Source of the DNA: Proteiniborus sp. MB09-C3
GTDB taxonomy: Bacteria; Bacillota; Clostridia; Tissierellales; Proteiniboraceae
NCBI RefSeq assembly: GCF_030263895.1
Contig: NZ_CP127161.1
Coordinates: 2,852,001 to 2,916,000, forward strand
Length of the DNA stretch: 64,000 nucleotides
Reading direction: 5' to 3'
Shown here: positions 1-8,736 of the stretch, piece after piece
Position numbering within the stretch: the stretch's first letter is position 1
Layout: every line of letters begins with the position of its first letter
Notes under the pieces: generated by a model
Told to the model about the DNA's origin: nothing
Databases searched by the model: none
The model's input: only the letters and a program-made list of their open reading frames with translations
Made by a program: the position numbers and the translations under genes

Positions 1-1510
1 CACTTTTTCCTGTTCCATCTGAAACTACGCTTTCCAATATTTTCATAAGTGTTTTTGAAGTTTCTTCAGAAATAACCTTTCTTTTAATTTCTGGCTCATA
101 TTTATGTATAACATTCCCCTCTTCATCTACTAGTTCCTTTACTACTCTAGGAATCATTAGATTTCCTCCATTTGCTACAGCAGATATAGCTGTAGCAAGC
201 TGGATAGGAGTAACTGCAACTCCCTGCCCAAAAGAGATAGTAGCCAAATTTACATCCTTTATTGCCTTAGGACCGCTAGGTATTATTCCTGGCGATTCCC
301 CAGAGAATGGCACTCCTGTTAATTCGCCAAATCCAAAGGCTCTTAAGTATTCGTACATTTTTTCTGCACCTAATCTAAGACCAACCTCTACAAAGACTAC
401 GTTACATGAATTTTGTACACCTTCTACAAATGTTTGGCTACCATGAGGATTATAATATCTCCAGCATTTAATAGGTTTTCCGCTTTTTATTTGTCTAACA
501 TATCCACTACAATAAAATTGACTACTTGGAGTTACAACATTTTCCTCGAGACCTGCTGCAGCTGTTATTATTTTAAAAGTTGACCCAGGTTCATATACGT
601 CGTTAACAGCAAAGTTTCTCCACATATCATACCATTTTTTCTGAATTTCCTCCTGTGATAAACCCTCCCAAGACTTAGCTTCATCTTCGTTAACAGGTAT
701 TGTGGGTTTATTTGGATCATAGTCCGGCTTGTTAGCCATAGCCAATAAATCTCCTGTCTTAGGCTCCATTACTATGATCGAAACATTTTTTGCTTTGTTT
801 TTAACTAATACCTCTAATGCTGCCTTTTCAGCAAAATGTTGTATAGTCTCATCCATAGCTAAAACAACATTCAAACCATTTTTCGCTTCGTAGAGTTTCT
901 CATTATCATAGGGAAGCTGTCTTCCTGCGGCATCTGTAGTTTTAACCCACTTTCCTGCTGTTCCAGTTAAAAACTTGTTAAATGCTGCCTCAATTCCATA
1001 CTGACCTACTTGGTCTACATTATTATGACCTATTATATGTGCTGCAAAGCTTCCAAAAGGATAATATCGCTTATTATCTTCAGCTATTTCTATACCTTTT
1101 ATATTAGCTTTTCTTAAAGCTTCACTTTCTTCCTTCTCTATCCACTGCTTTATCTTTACTAAGCTCTGCTTACTGGTAATCTTTTTATATACTTCTTCTT
1201 CATTAAGCTGTAATATTTCAGCAACTTTTTTAGCATCTTTCTCAGGATCCTTAATATCAATAGGTCTACACCACACAGTATCTCTGCTAATGCTTATTGC
1301 AAGTTTCTTACCATTTCTATCAAGTATAAATCCTCTTTCAGCTTTTACTGGAATTCCCCTAGTCCATTGTTCCAATGCTTGTTTTTTAAGTCCTTCACCT
1401 TGAACAATCTGTATGATTCCCAATCTTACAATCAAAGCGAAGACTAATGCAGATACAAGCAGTAAGGTAACAATCAGCCTTCTTTTCGTTGATAAAGTGG
1501 GTAGCGACAC
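1..1510 (-). CDS. Penicillin-binding protein, FtsI/SpoVD-type transpeptidase (partial at window edge)
   Basis: The gene reads leftward off the window, so only about 503 N-terminal codons are present. It starts at a GTG (1510-1508) preceded by AGGAGG. One membrane anchor lies near residues 9-30, followed by a PBP dimerisation region (ERGFILDRNGK). The transpeptidase domain shows the active-site serine motif STFK (complement of about 550-590) and an SCN motif (about 400). The sequence ends just before the expected KTG box, so any C-terminal PASTA domain, which would separate SpoVD from a vegetative division PBP, cannot be seen. These enzymes cross-link septal or spore-cortex peptidoglycan outside the membrane. 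Its place directly after ftsL in the dcw cluster agrees. Confidence 0.93.
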   Translation of the reverse strand, partial: MSLPTLSTKRRLIVTLLLVSALVFALIVRLGIIQIVQGEGLKKQALEQWTRGIPVKAERGFILDRNGKKLAISISRDTVWCRPIDIKDPEKDAKKVAEILQLNEEEVYKKITSKQSLVKIKQWIEKEESEALRKANIKGIEIAEDNKRYYPFGSFAAHIIGHNNVDQVGQYGIEAAFNKFLTGTAGKWVKTTDAAGRQLPYDNEKLYEAKNGLNVVLAMDETIQHFAEKAALEVLVKNKAKNVSIIVMEPKTGDLLAMANKPDYDPNKPTIPVNEDEAKSWEGLSQEEIQKKWYDMWRNFAVNDVYEPGSTFKIITAAAGLEENVVTPSSQFYCSGYVRQIKSGKPIKCWRYYNPHGSQTFVEGVQNSCNVVFVEVGLRLGAEKMYEYLRAFGFGELTGVPFSGESPGIIPSGPKAIKDVNLATISFGQGVAVTPIQLATAISAVANGGNLMIPRVVKELVDEEGNVIHKYEPEIKRKVISEETSKTLMKILESVVSDGTGKS

Positions 1511-1522
1511 AAACCTGACCTC

Positions 1523-1996
1523 CTAAAACTTATTAGATATTTTACCAACTAAATTACTAAACAATTTCAAAAAATCTAATCCTTCTTTTTCGTTGACTTC
1601 TTCCGCACTATTGCTAGCTATACTGTATATAGCATTATCATTAACAGCTATGTACACTGTTTGTTCATCTGTGGGATACACCATTCCTAATCTGCTCTCA
1701 GCTTCTTTTTCAATCCATCCAGATTCCTTAATTCTTTCTAACTCCAAGGAAATATCTACCTTATGCTTTTTTAGCTCTATTATTTCCTTATCCAGCTTTG
1801 AAACCTCCATTTTTATCTGAGTTATTTGAGCATATCTAAATAAAACTCCTAAGCAAATAACTAGGGCTAGTAATGCTAAACCAAAGATTTTGACTTTAAA
1901 TGAAGAGTTGCTTTTTTTAATCTGTTTAACTTTCTCATCTGCTACTACATTATTGTCCTCGACATATGAATATACTTCTCTTTTTGCTACTAACAA
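1523..1996 (-). CDS. ftsL: FtsL/DivIC-like cell-division protein
   Basis: A bitopic membrane protein of 157 aa beginning at a TTG preceded by AAAAGGAGTG. A basic cytoplasmic N-terminus (residues 1-35) leads into one membrane helix (about 36-54) and an outward coiled coil (about 58-92). The short conserved tail ESRLGMVYP (about 100-108) is characteristic of the FtsL/DivIC septum-formation family. Such proteins form a complex with DivIB/FtsQ that regulates septal peptidoglycan synthesis. It lies between rsmH (30 nt upstream) and the PBP gene (12 nt downstream), the standard dcw order. FtsL and DivIC are hard to tell apart by sequence; the position argues for FtsL. Confidence 0.88.
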   Translation of the reverse strand: MLVAKREVYSYVEDNNVVADEKVKQIKKSNSSFKVKIFGLALLALVICLGVLFRYAQITQIKMEVSKLDKEIIELKKHKVDISLELERIKESGWIEKEAESRLGMVYPTDEQTVYIAVNDNAIYSIASNSAEEVNEKEGLDFLKLFSNLVGKISNKF

Positions 1997-2026
1997 GTTT
2001 ATTCACTCCTTTTAACGTTTAGAACA

Positions 2027-2959
2027 TTAAACTTTTTCTCCAATCCTTAGCTTTGCACTTCTTGACCTTGGATTAATTTCAATTTCATTTTCTGATGGCA
2101 AAGTAGGTTTTCTAGTAATAATATTTAGCTCTTTTTTCTTGTTACATGTGCATATAGGCATTCCTGGAGGACAAATACATTCAAGGCTTAACTCCTTAAA
2201 TGTCTCTTTCACAATCCTGTCTTCTAGAGAATGAAATGTAATTATGCAGATTCTTCCCCCAGTATTTAGTACCTTCACAGCATTAATAATTGAATCCTTA
2301 AGTATCTCAAGCTCTTTATTTACTTCTATACGTACGGCTTGGAATGTTCTTTTAGCAGGATGTGGCCCATCTTTTCTAGCTCCACTGGGAATAGCCTTCT
2401 TTATAATGTCTACTAGCTCGCCAGTAGTATCTATAGCCTTGTTTTTTCTTTCTGTCTCAATAAATTCAGCTATCCTAGCCGCCCACCTTTCTTCACCATA
2501 CTCTTTTATGATTCTTTCCAGCTCTTTTTTCGAATATTTATTTACAACATCCCATCCGCTTAAATCCTGAGATGTGTCCATTCGCATATCAAGAAATGAA
2601 TCCTTGTTATATGAGAAACCTCTCTCCCCTTCGTCTAATTGGTGAGATGAAACTCCTAAATCCAAAAGTACCCCATCTATTCCTGATATATTCTGCTCTC
2701 TGACTATGACATCCAAGTTTTTAAAATTGCTGTGTACTATTGTTACTTTATCCTTATAATCTTTAAGAACCTCGGTAGCCTTCTCTATAGCATTAATATC
2801 TTGGTCTATGCCAATCAGTCTCCCAGTTTCTAGTCTCTTCACTATTTCCTTCGAATGACCTGCACCCCCAAGAGTGCCATCAACATATATTCCATCCTTC
2901 TTGATATTAAGTCCTTCTATCGATTCCTGTAATAATACCGATATGTGCTCAAAGTCCAT
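2027..2959 (-). CDS. rsmH: 16S rRNA (cytosine1402-N4)-methyltransferase RsmH (MraW)
   Basis: The 310-aa product has the typical length of RsmH, which methylates N4 of C1402 in the 16S rRNA decoding site using S-adenosylmethionine. The SAM-binding motif [11 protein letters not shown] is at residues 26-36. [18 protein letters not shown] (about 101-118) and ITFHSLEDR (about 239-247) are family signatures. The C-terminus has the usual SAKLRIGEK ending. The ATG is preceded by a GAGGTGAT ribosome site. It follows mraZ by 56 nt and precedes ftsL. Confidence 0.97.
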   Translation of the reverse strand: MDFEHISVLLQESIEGLNIKKDGIYVDGTLGGAGHSKEIVKRLETGRLIGIDQDINAIEKATEVLKDYKDKVTIVHSNFKNLDVIVREQNISGIDGVLLDLGVSSHQLDEGERGFSYNKDSFLDMRMDTSQDLSGWDVVNKYSKKELERIIKEYGEERWAARIAEFIETERKNKAIDTTGELVDIIKKAIPSGARKDGPHPAKRTFQAVRIEVNKELEILKDSIINAVKVLNTGGRICIITFHSLEDRIVKETFKELSLECICPPGMPICTCNKKKELNIITRKPTLPSENEIEINPRSRSAKLRIGEKV

Positions 2960-3015
2960 ATCATCACCTCATATTTTTTAAGTCTATTATTTGCTATTTA
3001 GGTTACATATATGAC

Positions 3016-3447
3016 TTAGATACCAAGCTCAGCCATTTTTTCAGCTATTGATTCATAACTAAGGTTTTCATCATCATTATATAAATCCCATTCTTCCTTA
3101 CTCCATATCTCAACTCGATTAGAAACTCCTATTATTACTGCTTCCTTATCTATTTTACAATGCTCTCTTAGGTTTCCAGGAATGAGAATTCTCCCTTGCT
3201 TATCTAATTCACATTCAGTCGCCCCAGAAAAGAAAAACCTCACAAAGGCTCTTGCATCCTTACGAGTAAGTGGTAAAAGCTTTAATTTTTCCTCTAATAT
3301 CTTCCATTCACTTTTAGGATAAACAAAAAGGCAATTATCCAGTCCCTTAGTAATAATAAAGATATCACCAAGGTCATCTCTAAATTTTGAAGGAACTATC
3401 AAGCGTCCCTTACTATCTAATGAATGTTGATATTCACCAATGAACAT
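3016..3447 (-). CDS. mraZ: Transcriptional regulator MraZ
   Basis: This 143-aa protein carries two SpoVT/AbrB-like half-domains, seen as [16 protein letters not shown] (about 8-23) and [15 protein letters not shown] (about 80-94). MraZ is a conserved ring-forming DNA-binding protein that controls its own dcw operon by binding direct repeats in the promoter. The ATG is preceded by TGAGGTG. Just upstream, at 3475-3504, are three repeats at a 10-bp step that match the expected operator. It is the first gene of the leftward cluster mraZ-rsmH-ftsL-PBP. Confidence 0.97.
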   Translation of the reverse strand: MFIGEYQHSLDSKGRLIVPSKFRDDLGDIFIITKGLDNCLFVYPKSEWKILEEKLKLLPLTRKDARAFVRFFFSGATECELDKQGRILIPGNLREHCKIDKEAVIIGVSNRVEIWSKEEWDLYNDDENLSYESIAEKMAELGI

Positions 3448-3474
3448 ATACTACACCTCATTTAGGGAGTCTCC

Positions 3475-3508
3475 CCCACTTTGTACCACTTTGCACCACT
3501 TTATAATA
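3475..3508 (-). promoter_or_regulatory. MraZ operator: three AAAGTGG repeats next to a -10 element
   Basis: On the minus strand the heptamer AAAGTGG occurs three times (complement of 3476-3482, 3486-3492, 3496-3502), spaced exactly 10 bp, one helical turn. A TATTAT -10-like hexamer (complement of 3503-3508) touches the first repeat; no good -35 is visible. GTGG-type direct repeats before mraZ are the known MraZ binding pattern in several bacterial groups. Autoregulation here is inferred from that. Confidence 0.8.
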
Positions 3509-3603
3509 GTATTTCTATATTGCTTCATAAAATCCTGCTAGATTTATAGAAATTTATTATTTTTTTTATAGGTCTTTGGCACCAAAAAACAGCATTTTTC
3601 AAC

Positions 3604-3638
3604 AAAAAAATAAAATCAGCTACCATATTGATAGCTGA
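3604..3638 (-). terminator. Rho-independent terminator after the Spo0E-like gene
   Basis: On the minus strand a 7-bp stem TCAGCTA/TAGCTGA with a 9-nt loop is followed by TTTTATTTTTTT. It lies 40 nt past the stop codon of the 55-aa gene and would isolate it from the mraZ operon. Confidence 0.7.
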
Positions 3639-3678
3639 AAAGTAAAAATATTGATTTTTAGTTATTTAAAATAAAAAA

Positions 3679-3846
3679 TTAAGAAACCTTAATCTTTTTT
3701 CGTTCATTGGTTTCTGTTTGATAGAATAAAACAATAAGATCGTCTAACTGTGTACTCAATCTATATATTTGTTCATAGTCTCTGTCTTCCATGATTGATT
3801 TATTAAGCTTGTCCCTCATATTTGTAATTTCGTCAATAATCTTCAT
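3679..3846 (-). CDS. Spo0E-like aspartyl-phosphate phosphatase, 55 aa
   Basis: A short reading frame encodes 55 aa with an ATG start after GGGTGACGG. The core STQLDDLIVLFY (residues 31-42) matches the Spo0E signature SQ-x-LD-x-LI, and the flanking helices (MRDKLNKSI, about 10-18) fit the small two-helix Spo0E fold. Spo0E-family proteins dephosphorylate phosphorylated Spo0A and so hold back sporulation. In the characterised motif S-Q-E-L-D the Asp is critical; here it is retained at residue 35, while Gln is at 33 with Thr at 32. The gene has its own promoter and terminator, so it is monocistronic between lgt and mraZ. Confidence 0.85.
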   Translation of the reverse strand: MKIIDEITNMRDKLNKSIMEDRDYEQIYRLSTQLDDLIVLFYQTETNERKKIKVS

Positions 3847-3878
3847 TTCTCCGTCACCCTTTTATAGTTGGTGAGGTC

Positions 3879-3908
3879 ATTTTATTACAATTTTCTTGAT
3901 ATTGTCAA
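3879..3908 (-). promoter_or_regulatory. Sigma-A type promoter of the Spo0E-like gene
   Basis: On the minus strand TTGACA (complement of 3903-3908) is separated by 18 bp from TAAAAT (complement of 3879-3884). The -10 element lies 32 nt upstream of the ATG at 3846. Confidence 0.65.
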
Positions 3909-4018
3909 TTCCATTCTAGACTAATCTACCTATATTATCTATTTTTGACATCAGTTCTCTCTCTTTTTCTTCAATTTGATATGTTTTCTAGTTTATTTTA
4001 ATACAAAAAAGTGGCTAT

Positions 4019-4771
4019 TTATTCACATATTTCATCATTATTTGACAAACTTCTTTTTCTAAGGATTACAATGATTACAATACTAATAACTATAGTTATT
4101 ACGCTAATCAATTGTGCAACTCTAATTGTACCATACATTAGGCTGTCTGTTCTCAATCCTTCAATGAAAAATCTCCCTACAGAATAAAGTGCAAGATATA
4201 ATAGAAAAACTTCTCCATCTGCTTTTTTTCTTTTTCTATACCATAATAAAAACAGGAAAACTCCAAAATCCCATAATGATTCATATAAAAAGGTCGGGTG
4301 TACTTTTTGCCCCCCTACGATAATTCCCCAAGGTAAATCAGTAGGTCCACCATGAGCTTCACCATTTGCATAATTTCCCCATCTTCCTATGGCCTGCCCT
4401 AGAATAATACTTGGTCCAGTCAAATCTGCAAGCTTCCAAAACTTAATTTTCTTTACCTTGCAAAATACTATGCCAACAATTATTGAAGCTATTAGAGCAC
4501 CATGTATTGCCAAGCCACCTTCTCTAGTATTAATGATTCTCATAAAATCGCCTTTATAGTAATCCCAGTTAAATACAACATAGTAAATCCTAGCCCCTAT
4601 AATAGCAGCAGGTACAGCAACTAATAATAAATCTAAAATATCCTCTTCTTTTATGCCAACTCTTTTAGCTTCTCTCATGGCAACTAGTGTCGCCATTAAT
4701 AATCCAAAAGAAATAATAATTCCATACCATCTAACTGGCACTCCCAATATTTCAAATGCAATTGGATCCAT
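4019..4771 (-). CDS. lgt: Prolipoprotein diacylglyceryl transferase
   Basis: Lgt transfers a diacylglyceryl group from phosphatidylglycerol to the lipobox cysteine of prolipoproteins in the membrane. The 250-aa product is polytopic, with the Lgt signature GRWGNYANGEAHGG at residues 129-142 and the conserved H90 in GLAIHG, the position of the essential His in the family. Several lipoproteins encoded in this window (at 8737, 29360, 30707, 34069, 38082) would be its substrates. The length is a little short of the usual 260-290 aa. It seems to be transcribed alone, with an imperfect hairpin in the 87-nt gap upstream. Confidence 0.96.
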   Translation of the reverse strand: MDPIAFEILGVPVRWYGIIISFGLLMATLVAMREAKRVGIKEEDILDLLLVAVPAAIIGARIYYVVFNWDYYKGDFMRIINTREGGLAIHGALIASIIVGIVFCKVKKIKFWKLADLTGPSIILGQAIGRWGNYANGEAHGGPTDLPWGIIVGGQKVHPTFLYESLWDFGVFLFLLWYRKRKKADGEVFLLYLALYSVGRFFIEGLRTDSLMYGTIRVAQLISVITIVISIVIIVILRKRSLSNNDEICE

Positions 4772-4858
4772 TAAACCCTCCCCTTTCGTAATATATTAAA
4801 GCCACCATTCCTTCTAGTAGCTTTAATTATATTTTTATTTTATTATAAAGTCAATAAA

Positions 4859-6145
4859 CTACTTAGGATTGACAATAGATAAGCAGCAACTATTTTCATT
4901 AAGAAAGTTTTTACATCTTTCTTCTAAGTTCTGAATAGTTATGCTTTCTAATGTTTCTAAATAATTAAGTAAAGAGTAGTTTTTATAAGAATAATTTATA
5001 AAACTTGTTGCCATATTTTCAATAGAATTTAATTCCACAATGTAATAACCAATTAATTTCCTCTTAATTCTATCAAATTCACTTTCTGATATACCTTTTT
5101 TCATTGCACTCTCTGCATTTTGTAGTATTCTTTTATGGACCTCTCTAGGATTATTTGATTCACCTGCCAAAATTGCATACCCATAATCTCTATAGCCTAA
5201 ATACTGAAATCCAAAGCTATCGTTTATTAATCCTTCTTCATAAAGCCGCCAAAAAAAATCTGAACTATTTCCATATAGCACTTCGAGTAAAATATTAGTG
5301 CAAATTTCCTTGTGCACTAACTTATGACCATCATAGCCTACATCTAAATCTTTAAATCCTATATTGAATAAAGGTATAGAGACACTTGAATTTTCCTCAA
5401 TAAGCTTTTCATTAATAGACTCGGGCTCCTCAATCTTTATTCGAGATATTCCCTTCTCTAGCTTCTCTGTTTTCCTTTGCTTTTTCTCAATTATAGCTAA
5501 TGCTTTTTTAAAATCAATGTCTCCTATCATAAATATAAGCATATTACTTGGATTATAAAATGTATTGTAGCATTTATATAATAGCTCCTTATTTATGCTC
5601 TTTATACTTTCAACTGTACCTGCAATATCAATTCTTACTGGATGCTTAGCATACATTCCAGTAAGACAATTCGAATATACCTTCCAATCAGGTGAATCAT
5701 TATACATTATAATTTCTTGCTGTATAATACCCTTTTCTTTTTCCACATTATCATCTGTAAAATAAGGCTCTTGAACAAAACCAACTAGCAATTCTAAATT
5801 CTTTTCAAAATCGTCCACACATGAAAAAAGATATGCGGTTTGATTATTGCTTGTGAATGCATTTACATATGAGCCTAATTTGGCAAATTCGTCAAATATG
5901 TTTATATCTGGCTCTTCAAACAGCTTATGCTCTAGAAAATGTGCTATACCCTCTGGAACTACTATTTCTTTCTCATCTCCAATAGGAATAAATATATTAT
6001 CAATTGAACCATAATTAGTTGAATATATGGCATATTTCTTGACATAGTTTTTCTTAGGCATATAAAAAACCTTTAATCCATTGCTTAGCTCCACATTAAG
6101 AACCTCTTCATTGAGTTTTTTGCTCTTTATAGAGTTAATCTTCAA
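4859..6145 (-). CDS. M16 family zinc metallopeptidase (YmfH-like)
   Basis: The 428-aa protein carries the inverted zinc motif HFLEH at residues 69-73 and the distal zinc ligand E144 in IIQQEI, about 75 residues further on as in active M16 (insulinase/processing peptidase) enzymes. The second M16 half follows and lacks the motif. The start is a TTG preceded by GAGGGGTGAC. It lies 6 nt after the companion gene at 6152, which lacks the zinc site. This arrangement is the YmfF/YmfH pair common in Firmicutes. By analogy with two-chain M16 peptidases they may act as a heterodimer; the substrate is unknown. Confidence 0.92.
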   Translation of the reverse strand: MKINSIKSKKLNEEVLNVELSNGLKVFYMPKKNYVKKYAIYSTNYGSIDNIFIPIGDEKEIVVPEGIAHFLEHKLFEEPDINIFDEFAKLGSYVNAFTSNNQTAYLFSCVDDFEKNLELLVGFVQEPYFTDDNVEKEKGIIQQEIIMYNDSPDWKVYSNCLTGMYAKHPVRIDIAGTVESIKSINKELLYKCYNTFYNPSNMLIFMIGDIDFKKALAIIEKKQRKTEKLEKGISRIKIEEPESINEKLIEENSSVSIPLFNIGFKDLDVGYDGHKLVHKEICTNILLEVLYGNSSDFFWRLYEEGLINDSFGFQYLGYRDYGYAILAGESNNPREVHKRILQNAESAMKKGISESEFDRIKRKLIGYYIVELNSIENMATSFINYSYKNYSLLNYLETLESITIQNLEERCKNFLNENSCCLSIVNPK

Positions 6146-6151
6146 TATATG

Positions 6152-7423
6152 TCACCCCTCATCTTCATTAGTTAGGAAATAAATAGTATCTAGCTTTAGT
6201 TCGCAGGATTTAATAATCTCTTCTCTTGTAACACTTTGAATACTTTTTACATAATCATCAAAGGATTTATCCTCCTTTGAGATAGCGTTACTTAAATAAT
6301 ACTCAGCTATAGAATAATTATTATCCTGTAATTCCTTTATTGACGTAGTTATTGAGTTTTTAGCATCTTTTATATCCTCTTCAGTAAAATTACCTTTAAT
6401 CATTTCTTCTACCTGACTCTTAATTATTTCTTTTGTTTTTTCGAAATTTTTACTTTCAATACCCGAGGATATCAACATAATAGACTTATATTTAAGCACT
6501 TGAGAATACACATAATAGGCTAAACTTTCTTTTTCTCTAACATATAAAAAAAGTTTAGAATTTGGCCCACCTCCAAGTATTTCACTGGCCACTATAAAAG
6601 CATCGAATAATTTATCGTCATAGGGTATATTTATTCTATAGCCTAGTATTAATTTGCCTTGGCTAACATCCATTTTTTCAAATATAACACTTTTCCCACT
6701 TAATTTTTTGTTTGATAGGCTTTCTCGTGGAATATCAATAATATCTTTTCTATTTAAATTAACTTTACTGCTCAATATTTTTTCAATATCTAAGTCTAAT
6801 GATTTCCCAACAATCGTTATTTCTATAGGACTAGTTTCTAACATATTTTTATAATGGTCATACAAACTCTTATTATCTATCTTCTTTACATTATCAATAT
6901 CTCCAAATTTATAAACACTAAATTTCTCACCCTTACACATTTCCTCTATAGCTCTATCAAAAGCATACTGTTTCTTGTCATTAATTCGTCCTTCAATTCT
7001 CTTTATTAGATTTTCTTTCTCCTGAGTTATATACTTCTCTACAAAAACTCCATCCTCTAGTAAAGGGTTATATATAATATCTAAAAGTATATCGAAAAGC
7101 TTAGTATTATAGTCACCTGCCCCTGTAAGTTCAGCATCTGGACCTTCTATAGAAAATCTTATAATGTGCTTTTCACCCTTCTTATTTACATCTAGATTTA
7201 AATTTGCACCATAAAGTTCTTCAAGCTTTTTCTGTATATCCATAGAAGTTTTGTAATTCATAGTGCCCCTTTTTAGAACTGAAGGCACTAGAGCATTTAA
7301 TGAAGCTTCTTCATTGGATAAAGGTCTTATAAAACTGAAGCTAATAAAACTTGACTTGAATTTGTCAGTACTTATTCTATTAACACCTATACACTTTCCC
7401 ACTTCTCTTCTGTTATATTCCAT
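6152..7423 (-). CDS. M16-family protein without zinc site (YmfF-like)
   Basis: About 423 aa. The ATG at 7423 is preferred because AAAGGAG lies 9 nt before it; an in-frame ATG at 7429 is only 3 nt from that site. The fold signature of M16 is present (KRGTMNYKTSMDIQKKLEEL in the N-terminal third, LGGGPNSKLFLYVREKESL in the second half), but no HxxEH motif appears, so it is probably the non-catalytic partner of the peptidase at 4859. The R/Y-type residues of the second half that clamp substrates in two-chain M16 enzymes (for example KESLAYYVYS) are kept. It overlaps neither neighbour and follows the ferrochelatase-fold gene by 18 nt. Confidence 0.88.
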   Translation of the reverse strand: MEYNRREVGKCIGVNRISTDKFKSSFISFSFIRPLSNEEASLNALVPSVLKRGTMNYKTSMDIQKKLEELYGANLNLDVNKKGEKHIIRFSIEGPDAELTGAGDYNTKLFDILLDIIYNPLLEDGVFVEKYITQEKENLIKRIEGRINDKKQYAFDRAIEEMCKGEKFSVYKFGDIDNVKKIDNKSLYDHYKNMLETSPIEITIVGKSLDLDIEKILSSKVNLNRKDIIDIPRESLSNKKLSGKSVIFEKMDVSQGKLILGYRINIPYDDKLFDAFIVASEILGGGPNSKLFLYVREKESLAYYVYSQVLKYKSIMLISSGIESKNFEKTKEIIKSQVEEMIKGNFTEEDIKDAKNSITTSIKELQDNNYSIAEYYLSNAISKEDKSFDDYVKSIQSVTREEIIKSCELKLDTIYFLTNEDEG

Positions 7424-7441
7424 TTGCATATTCTCCTTTAT

Positions 7442-8635
7442 CTATTCCCATTTCTGAAGATTTGTAAATTCAATTCTATTCTTTAGTTCATTAATAAACA
7501 GCAGATCATGTAAAAAACCATCTATAATTATCACCTTTACACCCTCTGGAATATCAACTTTTGAAGCAATACTTCTTGAGATAATAGTGTTTTCAATATT
7601 GGTAACAGATGGTTTAGTGTAAATTATTATAATTTCGCCTATACTGTAATCTAGTAGAGCATTCAAAGAATCCACATAATCAGGCTCTATATATTTAAAC
7701 CAGCCAGCTTTAATCTTGTTTTCATCTATACTAAGGTAGTTCAATAATTTGGATTTAATTCTATTTCTAAACATTGAATCTTCTCTTGCTGCTTTTAGAT
7801 TCTTGTCTTTCTCATACCCTATTTGACCTTCACCAACTAATATGATACCAGTACTGCCTATGTTATCCTTGTTTATATGCTGTTCAATAATACTTTCGTA
7901 TGAGGTTACCATAGCCTCACTATTCCATAAGGGTTCTATATATTTCACCTCTATATTTAGTTTAAATAATTTCATTTTTTCAATTCTAGATTTTAAAATA
8001 CTTAGGTTTTGACCATCTGTCAGGAACACTGGAACAATTATTACATCCTTATATCCATCATTGGCAATATTAATTAAAGCCTCCTCTACGTATGTGGTAT
8101 CATACATATAAGATAGATATACTTTAAAGCCCTCAGATAAAAAGGTCTGAAGCTCCGATCCTATCTCCATTGTATTCTTCCTATAATCACTTTTGCCTAA
8201 CCTCTGATAGTATCTTTTATATTCGTATAAGACAAAGGGTGAAAGCATCTTACTTTTTATTGTTCCATTTTTATTAATATTTGTTATAATCTTTTGAAAG
8301 GAATACATTTCAGGTTCTCCCTCGTATACCAATAGTACTGCTTTTCCTTCAACTTCCTTACTTCTTCCTGTAGTCGATAAATTCATGGAATAACCTCTAG
8401 TACTTATAAAGAGAATCGAAATTAAATAAGATAATACAAAAACAAATATTAAATAATAAAAAGGAGTTTCCTTTAATATTTTCTCCCTATCTTTTATAAT
8501 TATTATAAGGACACAGACAGAAAGAATAAGAAAAATACTTTCCTTCGGTTCTTCAAAAACTAGATACAGCACACTAAAAAATACAAATAGGAATATGTAT
8601 ATTGAGTTTTTATCAAAAAATATTAGCTTCTTCAT
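7442..8635 (-). CDS. Membrane-anchored ferrochelatase-fold protein, possibly non-catalytic
   Basis: 397 aa. The first 80 residues hold about three membrane helices (about 10-27, 31-46, 58-77). The remainder resembles ferrochelatase/CbiX-type chelatases: a LLVYEGEPEMY opening, YYQRLGKSDYRKNT where the family has an LGGSP-type segment, YDTTYVEEALINIANDGYKD and IIVPVFLTDG. The strand that normally carries the metal-site His (SAHG-like) reads ILVGEGQ, so the His appears replaced by Glu. Haem synthesis genes are absent nearby, and the gene heads an operon with the M16 pair. A chelatase activity is therefore doubtful; a binding or sensing role is a guess. The ATG follows GAATGAGG. Confidence 0.6.
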   Translation of the reverse strand: MKKLIFFDKNSIYIFLFVFFSVLYLVFEEPKESIFLILSVCVLIIIIKDREKILKETPFYYLIFVFVLSYLISILFISTRGYSMNLSTTGRSKEVEGKAVLLVYEGEPEMYSFQKIITNINKNGTIKSKMLSPFVLYEYKRYYQRLGKSDYRKNTMEIGSELQTFLSEGFKVYLSYMYDTTYVEEALINIANDGYKDVIIVPVFLTDGQNLSILKSRIEKMKLFKLNIEVKYIEPLWNSEAMVTSYESIIEQHINKDNIGSTGIILVGEGQIGYEKDKNLKAAREDSMFRNRIKSKLLNYLSIDENKIKAGWFKYIEPDYVDSLNALLDYSIGEIIIIYTKPSVTNIENTIISRSIASKVDIPEGVKVIIIDGFLHDLLFINELKNRIEFTNLQKWE

Positions 8636-8702
8636 ATATCCTCATTCTCCAAACCTAAAATAGATTATGCTACTATATTATTTGAAAAATTTTCAATATA
8701 TG

Positions 8703-8731
8703 AAGAAATCCAATCAAAAGACTGGATTTTT
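8703..8731 (-). terminator. Probable terminator of the YhcN-like gene
   Basis: An AAATCCA/TGGATTT stem (8706-8712 and 8723-8729) lies just past the stop codon at 8737. The trailing run on the minus strand is only TTTCTT, so it is a weak terminator. Confidence 0.45.
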
Positions 8732-8736
8732 AAAAT

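Noticed and set aside
1-1510. Truncated or broken penicillin-binding protein
   Set aside because: The frame is open to the window edge and stops just before the KTG box, so it is simply cut by the window.
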